Positions 35,361 to 43,213 of a DNA stretch of 64,000 bases are shown in pieces. The stretch is from Clostridiales bacterium (GTDB lineage: Bacteria; Bacillota; Clostridia; TANB77; CAG-508): positions 62,001 to 126,000 of the forward strand of contig DQFO01000014.1 of assembly GCA_003525075.1 (NCBI GenBank). The letters run 5' to 3'. The position numbers were made by a program, and so were the translations under genes. The notes beneath the pieces are model-generated. The model was not told the origin of the DNA and ran no database searches. It saw nothing but the letters and a program-made list of their open reading frames with translations. The stretch's first letter is position 1. Every line of letters begins with the position of its first letter.

Positions 35361-35624
35361 TTATTCTCCAAAGTTATTTTCAAAAGCTTGTAAAAGCTCT
35401 TTCATTGCAGATTCTTCGTCTGCTCCATCACATTGAATTTCAATTTCTGTACTTGATTTAATTCCAGCTGCCATAATATTTAAGATTGATTTTGCATTAA
35501 TTGTTTTTCCATTTGCAATTAAGCTTATTGTACTTTGATATTTTGATGCGATTTTTACTATTTCTGATGCAGGTCTTGCATGTAAACCTGTTTCATTTTT
35601 TAATGTAATTTTTTCTGTTTTCAT
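35361..35624 (-). CDS. ptsH: Phosphocarrier protein HPr
   Basis: HPr carries phosphate from enzyme I to sugar-specific IIA domains. In Bacillota it is also phosphorylated on Ser46 for catabolite control. Both sites are visible in this 87-residue protein: the active histidine in GLHARPASEIVKIAS and the regulatory serine in NAKSILNIMAAG. AAGGAATGAGA precedes the ATG. It is between fruA and ptsI. Being next to a fructose IIABC raises the possibility that it is the general HPr of this organism, since ptsI is adjacent. Confidence 0.96.
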   Translation of the reverse strand: MKTEKITLKNETGLHARPASEIVKIASKYQSTISLIANGKTINAKSILNIMAAGIKSSTEIEIQCDGADEESAMKELLQAFENNFGE

Positions 35625-35644
35625 ATTTTATCTCATTCCTTCCA

Positions 35645-37558
35645 TTATTTTTTATCATATTCAGGTAAGTTTTTCTTTAATTTTGCCATAATCATAGTTG
35701 ATACAACTGTTCCTACAGCAATTGCTAATAAATATAATAAAGGATGTCCTATTGTTGCTACAACAAATATTCCTCCGTGTGGTGCCATCAATGTACAATT
35801 AAATATCATTGATAATGCCCCTGTTACTGCTGAACCAACAACAAATGCTGGTAATGTTCTTAATGGATCTGCAGATGCAAATGGTATTGCACCTTCTGAT
35901 ATAAATGAAAGTCCCATTATATAATTAACATATGCTGCTTGTTTATCTTTTTTAGATATTTTCTTTGGAAATGCTGTTGCTAAAAATGCGATTGCAAGTG
36001 GTGGTACCATTCCTCCAGCCATTACTGCTGCCATTATTTCATATTGACCTGATGCTAACATTCCTGTTCCAAATGTATATGCTGCTTTATTAATAGGTCC
36101 TCCTAGGTCTATTGCCATCATTCCACCTAAGATTGCGCCTAAAACAACTTTATTTGCAGTTCCCATTGATGATAAGTAATTATTTATTGCTGTATTTATT
36201 GCTCCAACATATGGGTTAATTAATAACATAAATGCTCCAATAAGTAAAATTCCAAATACTGGATATAATAAGATTGTTTTTATTCCCTCTATACTGTCTG
36301 GTAAATAACTGCAAATTTTCTTTAATAATATTACAATATATCCACCAACAAAACCTGCTATTAAAGCTCCTAAAAATCCTGAACTTACAAGTACAACTGA
36401 ACTATCTGTTAATGATGCAAATGTTGTTCCTTGAACTGCTAAAATTCCTCCAACAAATCCAACTGCTAAACCTGGTCTATCTGCAATACTCATTGCTATA
36501 TACCCAGCCAATATATATAACATTACATTAAATGCTGCTCCTCCGACTGTTTTAAAGAATGCAGCTACTGGTGTATTCATACCAAAATTAGATGGATTTA
36601 TTGAATAATCATCTAATAAAAATGCTATTGCAATTAAAATACCTCCACCTACAACAAATGGTAACATATGTGTAACACCATTCATTAAATGTTTGTATAT
36701 TTTTGTTCCAAATCCTTCTTTTTCATCTGAATCACTATTTTGAGATTTATTGCTTGAATGATATATTTTTGCATCACTTGATAATACACGTTCTATTAAC
36801 TCTTGTGGTCTATTAATTCCATCTGCAACTTTTGCCTTTATTAATTTTTTGCCATCAAATCTTGACAAATCAATCTTTGTGTCTGCAGCAATTATTACTG
36901 CTTTTGCATTTTTTATTTCTTCTTTTGTAAATTTATTTTTCACACCTGAAGAACCATGTGTTTCTACTTTTACTTTATGTCCTAATTGTTCTCCCATTTT
37001 TTCTAATGCTTCTGCTGCCATATATGTATGAGCAATTCCTGTAGGACATGATGTAATAGCTAATATTTCATATTCATCATTTTTCTTTGTTTGTGATAAT
37101 TTTGCATTTTCTGCAATATCTATATATCTTAGAAATTCTTCTGGAGTTTTTGCTTCCATTAGAGACTTCCTAAATTCTGTATCCATCAATAATGTTGATA
37201 ATCTACTTAATACATCTAAATGTACATTATCTTTTGTATTTGGTGCGGCAATTAAAAATAATAATTTTGCAGGCTGTCCATCTAATGAATCAAATTCTAC
37301 TCCATCATTTATTACCATTGCTGATAATCCTGGTTTTGAAACTGCATCTGTTTTTCCATGTGGTATTGCAATTCCTTCTCCAATTCCTGTTGACCCTTCT
37401 TCTTCTCTTTTTAATACAACTTGTGTGTATTTTTCTTTGTCTGTTAAGTTTCCATTTTTCGCCATTAAATCTACTAATTTATTAATAGCATCTTGTTTAC
37501 TATTTGCTATGCCATTTAATTTTATAGCATCTTTGCTAAGTAAATCTGTAATTTTCAT
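35645..37558 (-). CDS. fruA: PTS fructose transporter subunit IIABC
   Basis: It imports fructose as fructose-1-phosphate. The 637-residue protein has IIA first (active histidine in IAIPHGKTDAV), then IIB (active cysteine in AITSCPTGIAHTYMAAEALE) and then a IIC membrane domain with about ten helices and GGPINKAAYTFGTG and SEGAIPFASADPLR motifs. The order A-B-C is that of the Bacillus-type enzyme. I start at the ATG at 37558 because the AAAGG site lies directly before an ATG three codons earlier and fits the later one. It follows fruK by 73 bases. Confidence 0.95.
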   Translation of the reverse strand: MKITDLLSKDAIKLNGIANSKQDAINKLVDLMAKNGNLTDKEKYTQVVLKREEEGSTGIGEGIAIPHGKTDAVSKPGLSAMVINDGVEFDSLDGQPAKLLFLIAAPNTKDNVHLDVLSRLSTLLMDTEFRKSLMEAKTPEEFLRYIDIAENAKLSQTKKNDEYEILAITSCPTGIAHTYMAAEALEKMGEQLGHKVKVETHGSSGVKNKFTKEEIKNAKAVIIAADTKIDLSRFDGKKLIKAKVADGINRPQELIERVLSSDAKIYHSSNKSQNSDSDEKEGFGTKIYKHLMNGVTHMLPFVVGGGILIAIAFLLDDYSINPSNFGMNTPVAAFFKTVGGAAFNVMLYILAGYIAMSIADRPGLAVGFVGGILAVQGTTFASLTDSSVVLVSSGFLGALIAGFVGGYIVILLKKICSYLPDSIEGIKTILLYPVFGILLIGAFMLLINPYVGAINTAINNYLSSMGTANKVVLGAILGGMMAIDLGGPINKAAYTFGTGMLASGQYEIMAAVMAGGMVPPLAIAFLATAFPKKISKKDKQAAYVNYIMGLSFISEGAIPFASADPLRTLPAFVVGSAVTGALSMIFNCTLMAPHGGIFVVATIGHPLLYLLAIAVGTVVSTMIMAKLKKNLPEYDKK

Positions 37559-37631
37559 AACATTCATCCTTTCTTTAGTTTTTCTATATAAAGACCTTTA
37601 AGCTATATCTTAAAGAATTTTATAAACTTAT

Positions 37632-38573
37632 TTATATTTTTTCTATAGTAATTTGTTTTAATAATCCATTAATTTCTTCATTCATTGCCAATCCTGCTGA
37701 AAAAGCTGTTGCACTTCCTGATGCAATTCCTAATTTTAGAGCTTCTTTGTAATCTTTTTTTTTCAAATATCCTGCTACAAAACCAGCAACCATTGAGTCT
37801 CCTGCACCCACTGTATTTATAACTTGTCCTTTTGGTGTATTTGAATAATATACTTCGTTTTTTTCTGTAAGTAATATTGCTCCATCTCCACCAAGTGATA
37901 TAAGTACATTTTGAGCACCTTTTTCTTGAAGCTTTTTAGCATAAATTATTATTTCTTCTTTTGTTTCTATTTTTGTATTAAATGTTTCTTCTAATTCTTC
38001 TTTATTTGGTTTTATAAAAAATGGTTTATATTTTAAGCAATTCATTAATAATTTTTGCGATGCATCTACTACAAATTTTACATTCTTTCCATCTAATTCT
38101 TTACATATTATTTCATATATATTTTCATTTATACATTTTGGAATATTTCCAGATAATATTACTATATCATTTGAATTAATATTTTGTATTTTCTGTAACA
38201 ATTTTTCAATATCATTTTCTGTAATTTCTGGTCCATTACCATTTAATGCTGTCTCACTTTCTTGTATTAATGAATTTTTTTCTAATGAGCTAATCTTTAC
38301 ATTTATTCTAGTATATCCTCTGTTCGTTTCAATAAATTCCGTTTCTATATTATATTGTCGTATTTTTCTTTCTAATTCTTTTCCAGTAAATCCTGCTATA
38401 AAAGAAAGTGCCGTATTTTCTATTCCTAATCTTTTTAAAATTATTGACACATTTAACCCTTTTCCTCCGGCTAATATATTTTCTGATTTTGTTCTATTTA
38501 TTTTTCCTATTTCAAATTTTTCAACTTGTACTGTATAGTCTAAAGCAGGATTAAATGTTATTGTATATATCAT
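37632..38573 (-). CDS. fruK: 1-phosphofructokinase
   Basis: FruK phosphorylates fructose-1-phosphate to fructose-1,6-bisphosphate. The 313-residue PfkB-family protein starts MIYTITFNPALDYTV, has GGKGLNVSIILKRLG for sugar binding, FIKPNKEELEE, and the catalytic GAGDSMVAGFVAGYL anion hole. It is the first gene of the fructose operon. There is no DeoR-type FruR gene next to it, which differs from many relatives. The leader AGGAAAGGAATGTGA precedes the ATG, and a promoter lies at 38616-38644. Confidence 0.95.
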   Translation of the reverse strand: MIYTITFNPALDYTVQVEKFEIGKINRTKSENILAGGKGLNVSIILKRLGIENTALSFIAGFTGKELERKIRQYNIETEFIETNRGYTRINVKISSLEKNSLIQESETALNGNGPEITENDIEKLLQKIQNINSNDIVILSGNIPKCINENIYEIICKELDGKNVKFVVDASQKLLMNCLKYKPFFIKPNKEELEETFNTKIETKEEIIIYAKKLQEKGAQNVLISLGGDGAILLTEKNEVYYSNTPKGQVINTVGAGDSMVAGFVAGYLKKKDYKEALKLGIASGSATAFSAGLAMNEEINGLLKQITIEKI

Positions 38574-38615
38574 ATTTTCACATTCCTTTCCTCTTTTGTT
38601 CTCATTTCCAATTTG

Positions 38616-38644
38616 ATAATATCATAATCTTATTTTTTTTACAA
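38616..38644 (-). promoter_or_regulatory. Promoter of the fruK-fruA-ptsH-ptsI operon
   Basis: TTGTAA and TATTAT on the minus strand are spaced by 17 bases, upstream of the fruK leader. The -35 is less than perfect, as is usual for regulated operons. Confidence 0.6.
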
Positions 38645-38666
38645 TAGATTTTTTCATTTTAGACCT

Positions 38667-38704
38667 AAAAAAAGAACCACAATTTTTCAATATAATTGTG
38701 ATTC
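38667..38704 (-). terminator. Terminator of carD
   Basis: Stem GAATCACAATT with its near-complement and an AT loop is followed on the minus strand by a run of seven T. Confidence 0.75.
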
Positions 38705-38719
38705 CGACTTTTTTCTTTT

Positions 38720-39283
38720 TTATCCGTTAAATGGTATAAATTTATTTACTATACTTCCTGCTGATGCTTTTCCAATTTCTCCATCATCTGTTCTAAACAT
38801 TGCATATGAAGAATTTATTTTACTATCTATTAATTCTTCTACTTCATTTTGTGTTGAATTTTCTGCAAAAACAAGTTCGCTTACAAGTATTTGTTTTGCA
38901 TTATATAACATTTTCTTTTCACCTGTTGATAAACCTTTTTCTTTTTGTTTAAAACTTAAATTTCTGACAACATCTGCGATTTCATAAATGTTTCCACTTT
39001 TCATTTTGTCCATATTTTCTCTATAACGTTTATTCCAATTCTTTTCCATTTCTGTTTCATCTTGTTCTAATACTGACATAACTTTTTGTGCTTCTTCTTT
39101 ATTTATTACACTTCTTATACCATGTTCTTCAGCTGTTGCTGTTGGTATCATTACCTTAACTTCTCCAGGCATTTCTAATATATAATATGATTGTTTTTCC
39201 TCCATTACTTCTCTTTCTTCTATTGCTACAATTCTTCCTGCTCCATGCATTGGGTATACAACTTCGTCTCCTACATTATACAT
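38720..39283 (-). CDS. CarD/CdnL-family RNA polymerase-binding regulator
   Basis: CarD-type proteins bind the RNA polymerase beta subunit and stabilise open promoter complexes. The 187-residue protein starts MYNVGDEVVYPMHGAGRIV, the typical Tudor-like RID, with EEHGIRSVI and a helical C-terminal DNA-binding part (NWNKRYRENMDKMKSG, EIADVVRNLSFKQKEKGLS and GEKKMLYNAKQIL). The ATG at 39283 has GAGAGGAGA upstream, so longer in-frame starts are rejected. A promoter lies within the dut terminator region. Confidence 0.9.
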   Translation of the reverse strand: MYNVGDEVVYPMHGAGRIVAIEEREVMEEKQSYYILEMPGEVKVMIPTATAEEHGIRSVINKEEAQKVMSVLEQDETEMEKNWNKRYRENMDKMKSGNIYEIADVVRNLSFKQKEKGLSTGEKKMLYNAKQILVSELVFAENSTQNEVEELIDSKINSSYAMFRTDDGEIGKASAGSIVNKFIPFNG

Positions 39284-39362
39284 GTCTTTCTCTCCTCTCA
39301 GTAAATTTATTTGGCATATTTCAATCATAAAATTTTTTTTTTAGATTTTTTTAACCTTCTTT

Positions 39363-39391
39363 ATTATACCACAAAAAATGGCAAAAGTCAA
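39363..39391 (-). promoter_or_regulatory. Promoter of carD, inside the dut terminator
   Basis: TTGACT lies in the loop of the dut terminator hairpin and TATAAT lies 17 bases further along the minus strand. Terminator and promoter therefore share sequence. Confidence 0.65.
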
Positions 39392-39408
39392 AGCATTTGC
39401 CATTTTTT
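39373..39408 (-). terminator. Terminator between dut and carD
   Basis: A 13-base-pair stem AAAAAATGGCAAA and its complement encloses a 10-base loop; the arms themselves end in T-runs on both strands. Confidence 0.75.
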
Positions 39409-39434
39409 CTAATTTTTTTATTGCTAATTTTAAA

Positions 39435-39896
39435 CTAATTGGTAGATCCAAATCCACCATTTCTTTCACCATTTGCAGTATCATTATCTGCCACAAGATA
39501 TGGTGTAAATATTGCCTGACCTATTCTGTCACCTTTTTTTATTTCTATATCTTCATCTTTTATATTATAAAAAGCAAACATTATATGTCCATCATTATCT
39601 TCATTTCCATAATAATCTTTATCTACAATTCCAATACTATTTGCTAATATTAATCCTTTTTTTCCTGGATTAGAACTTCTATTTACTAACATTAAATATT
39701 CATTATCTTGCATATATGCTTTTATACCTGTTTTTACTAATGTAGGTTTCATACCTTTCTTAAAGCTTGGAATTATAACATCTTCTGCTGATTCTACATC
39801 ATATCCAGCTGAATATTTTGTCTTTCTTTCTGGTAAATTTATTCCATTATTTTCAAATCCTTTTGCTATCTCAAATCCTCTAATTCTTTTCATCAT
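39435..39896 (-). CDS. dut: Deoxyuridine 5'-triphosphate nucleotidohydrolase (trimeric dUTPase)
   Basis: It hydrolyses dUTP to dUMP, keeping uracil out of DNA. The five motifs are readable: SAGYDVESAED, NRSSNPGKKGLIL, SIGIVDKDYYGN, GDRIGQAIF and the flexible C-terminal arm RNGGFGSTN. At 153 residues it is full length. AAAGGAAAA precedes two adjacent ATG codons; either may be the start. It lies 19 bases downstream of the small anchored protein gene. Confidence 0.94.
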   Translation of the reverse strand: MMKRIRGFEIAKGFENNGINLPERKTKYSAGYDVESAEDVIIPSFKKGMKPTLVKTGIKAYMQDNEYLMLVNRSSNPGKKGLILANSIGIVDKDYYGNEDNDGHIMFAFYNIKDEDIEIKKGDRIGQAIFTPYLVADNDTANGERNGGFGSTN

Positions 39897-39915
39897 TTTT
39901 TCCTTTCATTTGTTT

Positions 39916-40443
39916 TTATTTTCCATTTACTTTTATCATTCCAGTACTACTTGCTGCTATTGTATATTGACCTGCATTTGTAAAGCTTAAAAGAGAACCT
40001 TTTAATGTTTGTGCTTGTGTTGTATTTGTATTTTTTACATTTACTACAATTCTATCTCCTTCTTTTAAACTTATCTCACCAGTTGTTGAACTTTCTAATT
40101 GTTCTAATACTTGTGTTGTATATTCTGAATAATAAACATTTTCACCAATTTTGGTATAATTTGCTTGTGTTGTTTTCTTCCCAGGGTTTTCATCTAAATG
40201 TTGTACTTCCATTTCAACATTATATGTATTTCCTGTTGCTGCTAGAGAATTTTCTAATGATTGGTATTTTGCTTGTGATATTATTCCTGTATTTTGTACA
40301 TCTGTTACAAATTCATTTACTAATAATTCTACATTTTCTTGAACCACATTATCATTTCTTTCTGTTAATGAAACTAGTGGTGCTACGAATAGTAATGTTG
40401 CTGCTAAACATATTGCTATTACTGTTGTTGTTGTATTTTGCAT
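39916..40443 (-). CDS. Unknown small membrane-anchored extracellular protein
   Basis: The 175-residue protein has an N-terminal hydrophobic helix (TVIAICLAATLLFVAPLVSL) right after five polar residues and is otherwise polar and beta-rich. The QENVELLVNEFVTDVQNTG and YQSLENSLAATGNTYNVE segments resemble pseudopilin-like or DUF4320-type proteins of Bacillota pilus and conjugation systems. No secretion apparatus is nearby, so I leave the function open. The leader AAAGGATGTGATTTT resembles that of the sugar genes. It lies between dut and the KAP NTPase gene. Confidence 0.6.
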   Translation of the reverse strand: MQNTTTTVIAICLAATLLFVAPLVSLTERNDNVVQENVELLVNEFVTDVQNTGIISQAKYQSLENSLAATGNTYNVEMEVQHLDENPGKKTTQANYTKIGENVYYSEYTTQVLEQLESSTTGEISLKEGDRIVVNVKNTNTTQAQTLKGSLLSFTNAGQYTIAASSTGMIKVNGK

Positions 40444-40474
40444 AAAATCACATCCTTTCTTATTTTATTAAACA

Positions 40475-42439
40475 TTATTTTTCATTTTTTGTCAAATTTT
40501 GATCATATTTTTCTAATATATAATCTAAACTTTTTGCAAATTCTTCTAGCATAACAATTTTTATTGATGCTGTTTTGTCTTTTATATATTCTCTTATAAC
40601 TTCTCTTAATTTTATTAAGTTATCTTTTTCTTCAAGTAATAATTCTGAATATAATTCAGCTCTTTTTATCATCTTGTCTTTTATAGTAACTAAGTCTTCA
40701 TTACTAGAATACATTAATCGTTGTAAAACATTTCTTGGCTCATAATATCTAAAGATTGGTATTTCCATACATTCTTTATCAAATCTATCATAGAATTGTT
40801 CCATTTTCATAGGAATACATTTGAATATTTCTTCTGCCTTTTTTCCAAAGGCTTTTTCTTTTAAACTTTCATTTATTTCATAAAATTTATTTAGTATTTT
40901 TTGCATATCTTTTTGATTTTGAACTAATGCAAATTCAGTAAATTCATCTTTTTTTATTTCATAGTATTCTGATTTTTGAGCAACTAAATCCATACTATCT
41001 TCAAATATCTTTTTTATTGTTTCAGATTCATATGGGATTAATTTTTTACTTGAAAAATAACTAAAATATGAATATAGTTTTACTAATTCAATTAATTCTA
41101 CTTTTCCAGATTTTATTTCTTTTATTATATCATTTATTACTTTCAAAAATTCCTCATCAGGTATTTTCCAATATTCTTCTGTTAATAATCTTTTATATGC
41201 AGGAACATTTCTATTTTCTCCTGTATTTTGTATTTCTGCCATGTCATTTTTTAATAGTTTCATATCAAAGATTCTTGTTCTCACATAATATTCAATAAAT
41301 TTAAAAAATCTATATTCTGCTTTAAAATTATAATAATAATTATTATCAAATTCTTTAATATAAAATTGTCTATTATCCATTAATACTCTTGATGATACTA
41401 ATATTGCTTTATATTCTTCATTATTTTTTATATCTATAAATTTATCTTTAGTTACTTTTCCTGCTTTTATCTCAAAGGATATTGCTATAGTAAATATTAG
41501 CATTGTTTGAATTACTCTATTACTAATATCAGGATATTTTTGTGTTACAACTTGATATATTTTTTGAAAATCTTTTAATGCATGTTTTAAAATTCTTAAG
41601 TTTCTAGTTCCACTTTTTTTAAATGTTGAAATTATAAGGTTTATATTTGTTCTATAAAATCTTTCTAAATCAGGATCATCTTCATATCTAATTAATATTC
41701 CATTTATTATATAATCAAATTTTGGAGCATATTCAAATGTTTCGCCTATAAGTTTTTCTTTTATTCTTTCATAATCATTTGCTTTATCAAATACATTTTC
41801 TATTTGGTCTTTTATTTTTTCGACCATAGGCTTATTATTATCTTGTAACTCACCTTCTTTATCAAGTATATATGTAGCTATAAATGTTTTCATTTCCAAA
41901 TTGCTACTTTTTATTTTTGTTGATAATTCTTTTTCATTACATATTATTATTGTTTTTATATGATCATGCTCAACAAAATTATTTATATATCCTAAAATGT
42001 CTATAACATCTACATTTGCTCTTTCTAGGTCATCGAAACATAATACTTTATCATCTGTAGAGAAAAATTCTTCATAATCTATTTTTCCTTCATTTGCTGA
42101 TACTCCAAATAGATTTGCCATATCTAACCCTGTTTTAGCATATTCTGGTATTGTCATTTCTTCATGTTGATTCATATATTTTTTTAAGTTTTTGTCCATA
42201 AGTTGTGTTGTTTCTATAAAAATCTTTTTACTTATATCTTCAAGATTAGAAATTCCATATAATGACATATATATTGTTTTATATTGTTTTCCATTAAATT
42301 TCATGGAATCTATTTTCTTTCTAATTTTGTTATTCCAAAAATGTGTTTTTCCTGAGCCCCATTCTCCATTAATCATTATTGCATAATCTGTATAATCTGC
42401 TCTTACATAATCTAATATACTTTCAACTAAGTCTTCCAT
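40475..42439 (-). CDS. KAP-family P-loop NTPase
   Basis: Residues about 1-220 form a STAND/KAP-type NTPase: Walker A INGEWGSGKTHFW at about 23-35, a long insert, and Walker B KVLCFDDLERA with the extra acid and arginine of the family at about 130. The remaining 430 residues are mostly helical. No membrane segments are obvious. KAP NTPases occur in phage-defence and membrane-associated complexes; this one is solitary, so the role is unknown. No ribosome site lies before this ATG. A ribosome site instead serves a 13-codon leader frame at 42427-42468 that overlaps the start. comF is upstream. Confidence 0.75.
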   Translation of the reverse strand: MEDLVESILDYVRADYTDYAIMINGEWGSGKTHFWNNKIRKKIDSMKFNGKQYKTIYMSLYGISNLEDISKKIFIETTQLMDKNLKKYMNQHEEMTIPEYAKTGLDMANLFGVSANEGKIDYEEFFSTDDKVLCFDDLERANVDVIDILGYINNFVEHDHIKTIIICNEKELSTKIKSSNLEMKTFIATYILDKEGELQDNNKPMVEKIKDQIENVFDKANDYERIKEKLIGETFEYAPKFDYIINGILIRYEDDPDLERFYRTNINLIISTFKKSGTRNLRILKHALKDFQKIYQVVTQKYPDISNRVIQTMLIFTIAISFEIKAGKVTKDKFIDIKNNEEYKAILVSSRVLMDNRQFYIKEFDNNYYYNFKAEYRFFKFIEYYVRTRIFDMKLLKNDMAEIQNTGENRNVPAYKRLLTEEYWKIPDEEFLKVINDIIKEIKSGKVELIELVKLYSYFSYFSSKKLIPYESETIKKIFEDSMDLVAQKSEYYEIKKDEFTEFALVQNQKDMQKILNKFYEINESLKEKAFGKKAEEIFKCIPMKMEQFYDRFDKECMEIPIFRYYEPRNVLQRLMYSSNEDLVTIKDKMIKRAELYSELLLEEKDNLIKLREVIREYIKDKTASIKIVMLEEFAKSLDYILEKYDQNLTKNEK

Positions 42440-42468
42440 AAATCTATAGCAAATGCTTTTATTAGCAT
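42427..42468 (-). CDS. Possible 13-codon leader peptide overlapping the KAP NTPase start
   Basis: ATG at 42468 follows AAAGGAG by three bases and reads MLIKAFAIDLWKT to a TAG. The KAP ATG lies inside it in another frame and has no ribosome site of its own. The leader may be a coupling device. The alternative is that a frame error hides the true start. There is no direct evidence that it is translated. Confidence 0.3.
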   Translation of the reverse strand: MLIKAFAIDLWKT

Positions 42469-42482
42469 TTTCTCCTTTCTAT

Positions 42483-43094
42483 TTAATCTTTTGCAAGAGT
42501 TAGTACACCTATGTTTTCTTTTTTTATTCCATTTTTTCTTAAGAGATTTGAACATTCATTTAATGTACTTCCAGTTGTATAAATGTCATCTATTATAAGA
42601 ATTTTATTGTTCATTATTTTTTCTATATTTTTTATCTTAAATGCTCCTTTTATATTTTCTTTTCTTTCTTTTTTATTTAGTGTACTTTGCGGTACAATAT
42701 TTTTAGTTTTATATAATATTCTACTTTCTATTTTTATTTGTAAAATACTTGAAATTATTTCTGCTATTAATTGACTTTGGTTATAGCCTCTTTGTAGCCT
42801 TCTTTTCCAACTTAATGGTACCACAATAATTATATCATATTTTTTTAATTTTTCCAAATATTTTTTATTATTTTGTAAAAAATATTCAATTGTTTTGTAG
42901 ATATATGGTTTTTTTTGAAATTTCATTTCCAAAATCATATTTCTTATTAAATCTTTGTATTGAAATAAATAATATTGTTCTAAAAAATTTTTGTCTTTAG
43001 TATGAATTTTTGTAAATTTGAATTCTTTTTGTATTTTTTTCTTACATTTATAGCAAAGTGAATTTCTACTTTCATTTTTACATATTCCACACAT
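42483..43094 (-). CDS. comF: ComF-family phosphoribosyltransferase-like protein
   Basis: ComF is needed for DNA uptake in competence and binds PriA and other replication factors. The protein has an N-terminal zinc site (CGICKN...CYKCKKK), VVPLSWKRRLQRGYNQSQLIAE and the PRPP-binding loop ILIIDDIYTTGSTLNE. The first ATG, at 43094, gives 203 residues. However, the conserved ComF start (an ILDIFYPQ segment just before the first cysteines) is encoded in the same frame upstream, back to a TGA at 43155-43157. That stretch has no ATG, GTG or TTG. So either a rare start codon is used or a base error exists nearby. KAP follows 43 bases later. Confidence 0.85.
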   Translation of the reverse strand: MCGICKNESRNSLCYKCKKKIQKEFKFTKIHTKDKNFLEQYYLFQYKDLIRNMILEMKFQKKPYIYKTIEYFLQNNKKYLEKLKKYDIIIVVPLSWKRRLQRGYNQSQLIAEIISSILQIKIESRILYKTKNIVPQSTLNKKERKENIKGAFKIKNIEKIMNNKILIIDDIYTTGSTLNECSNLLRKNGIKKENIGVLTLAKD

Positions 43095-43176
43095 TTGCGG
43101 ATAAAAAATGTCTAGTATTTTTTGAATTTTTTTATTATTGATTATATCTTTATTTCATCTCTCCTTCATAAAACAA

Positions 43177-43204
43177 TAAAAAGAGCTTATCTTTAATAAG
43201 CCCC
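43177..43204 (-). terminator. Terminator of rnj
   Basis: Stem GGGCTTAT with ATAAGCTC (one G-T pair) and a five-base loop is followed on the minus strand by a T-run. Confidence 0.7.
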
Positions 43205-43213
43205 TCTATTTTA

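Noticed and set aside
36274..36531. Leucine-rich plus-strand reading frames opposite fruA and many other genes
   Set aside because: They are antisense shadows of AT-rich minus-strand genes, have no ribosome site and encode low-complexity Leu/Phe/Ile strings.
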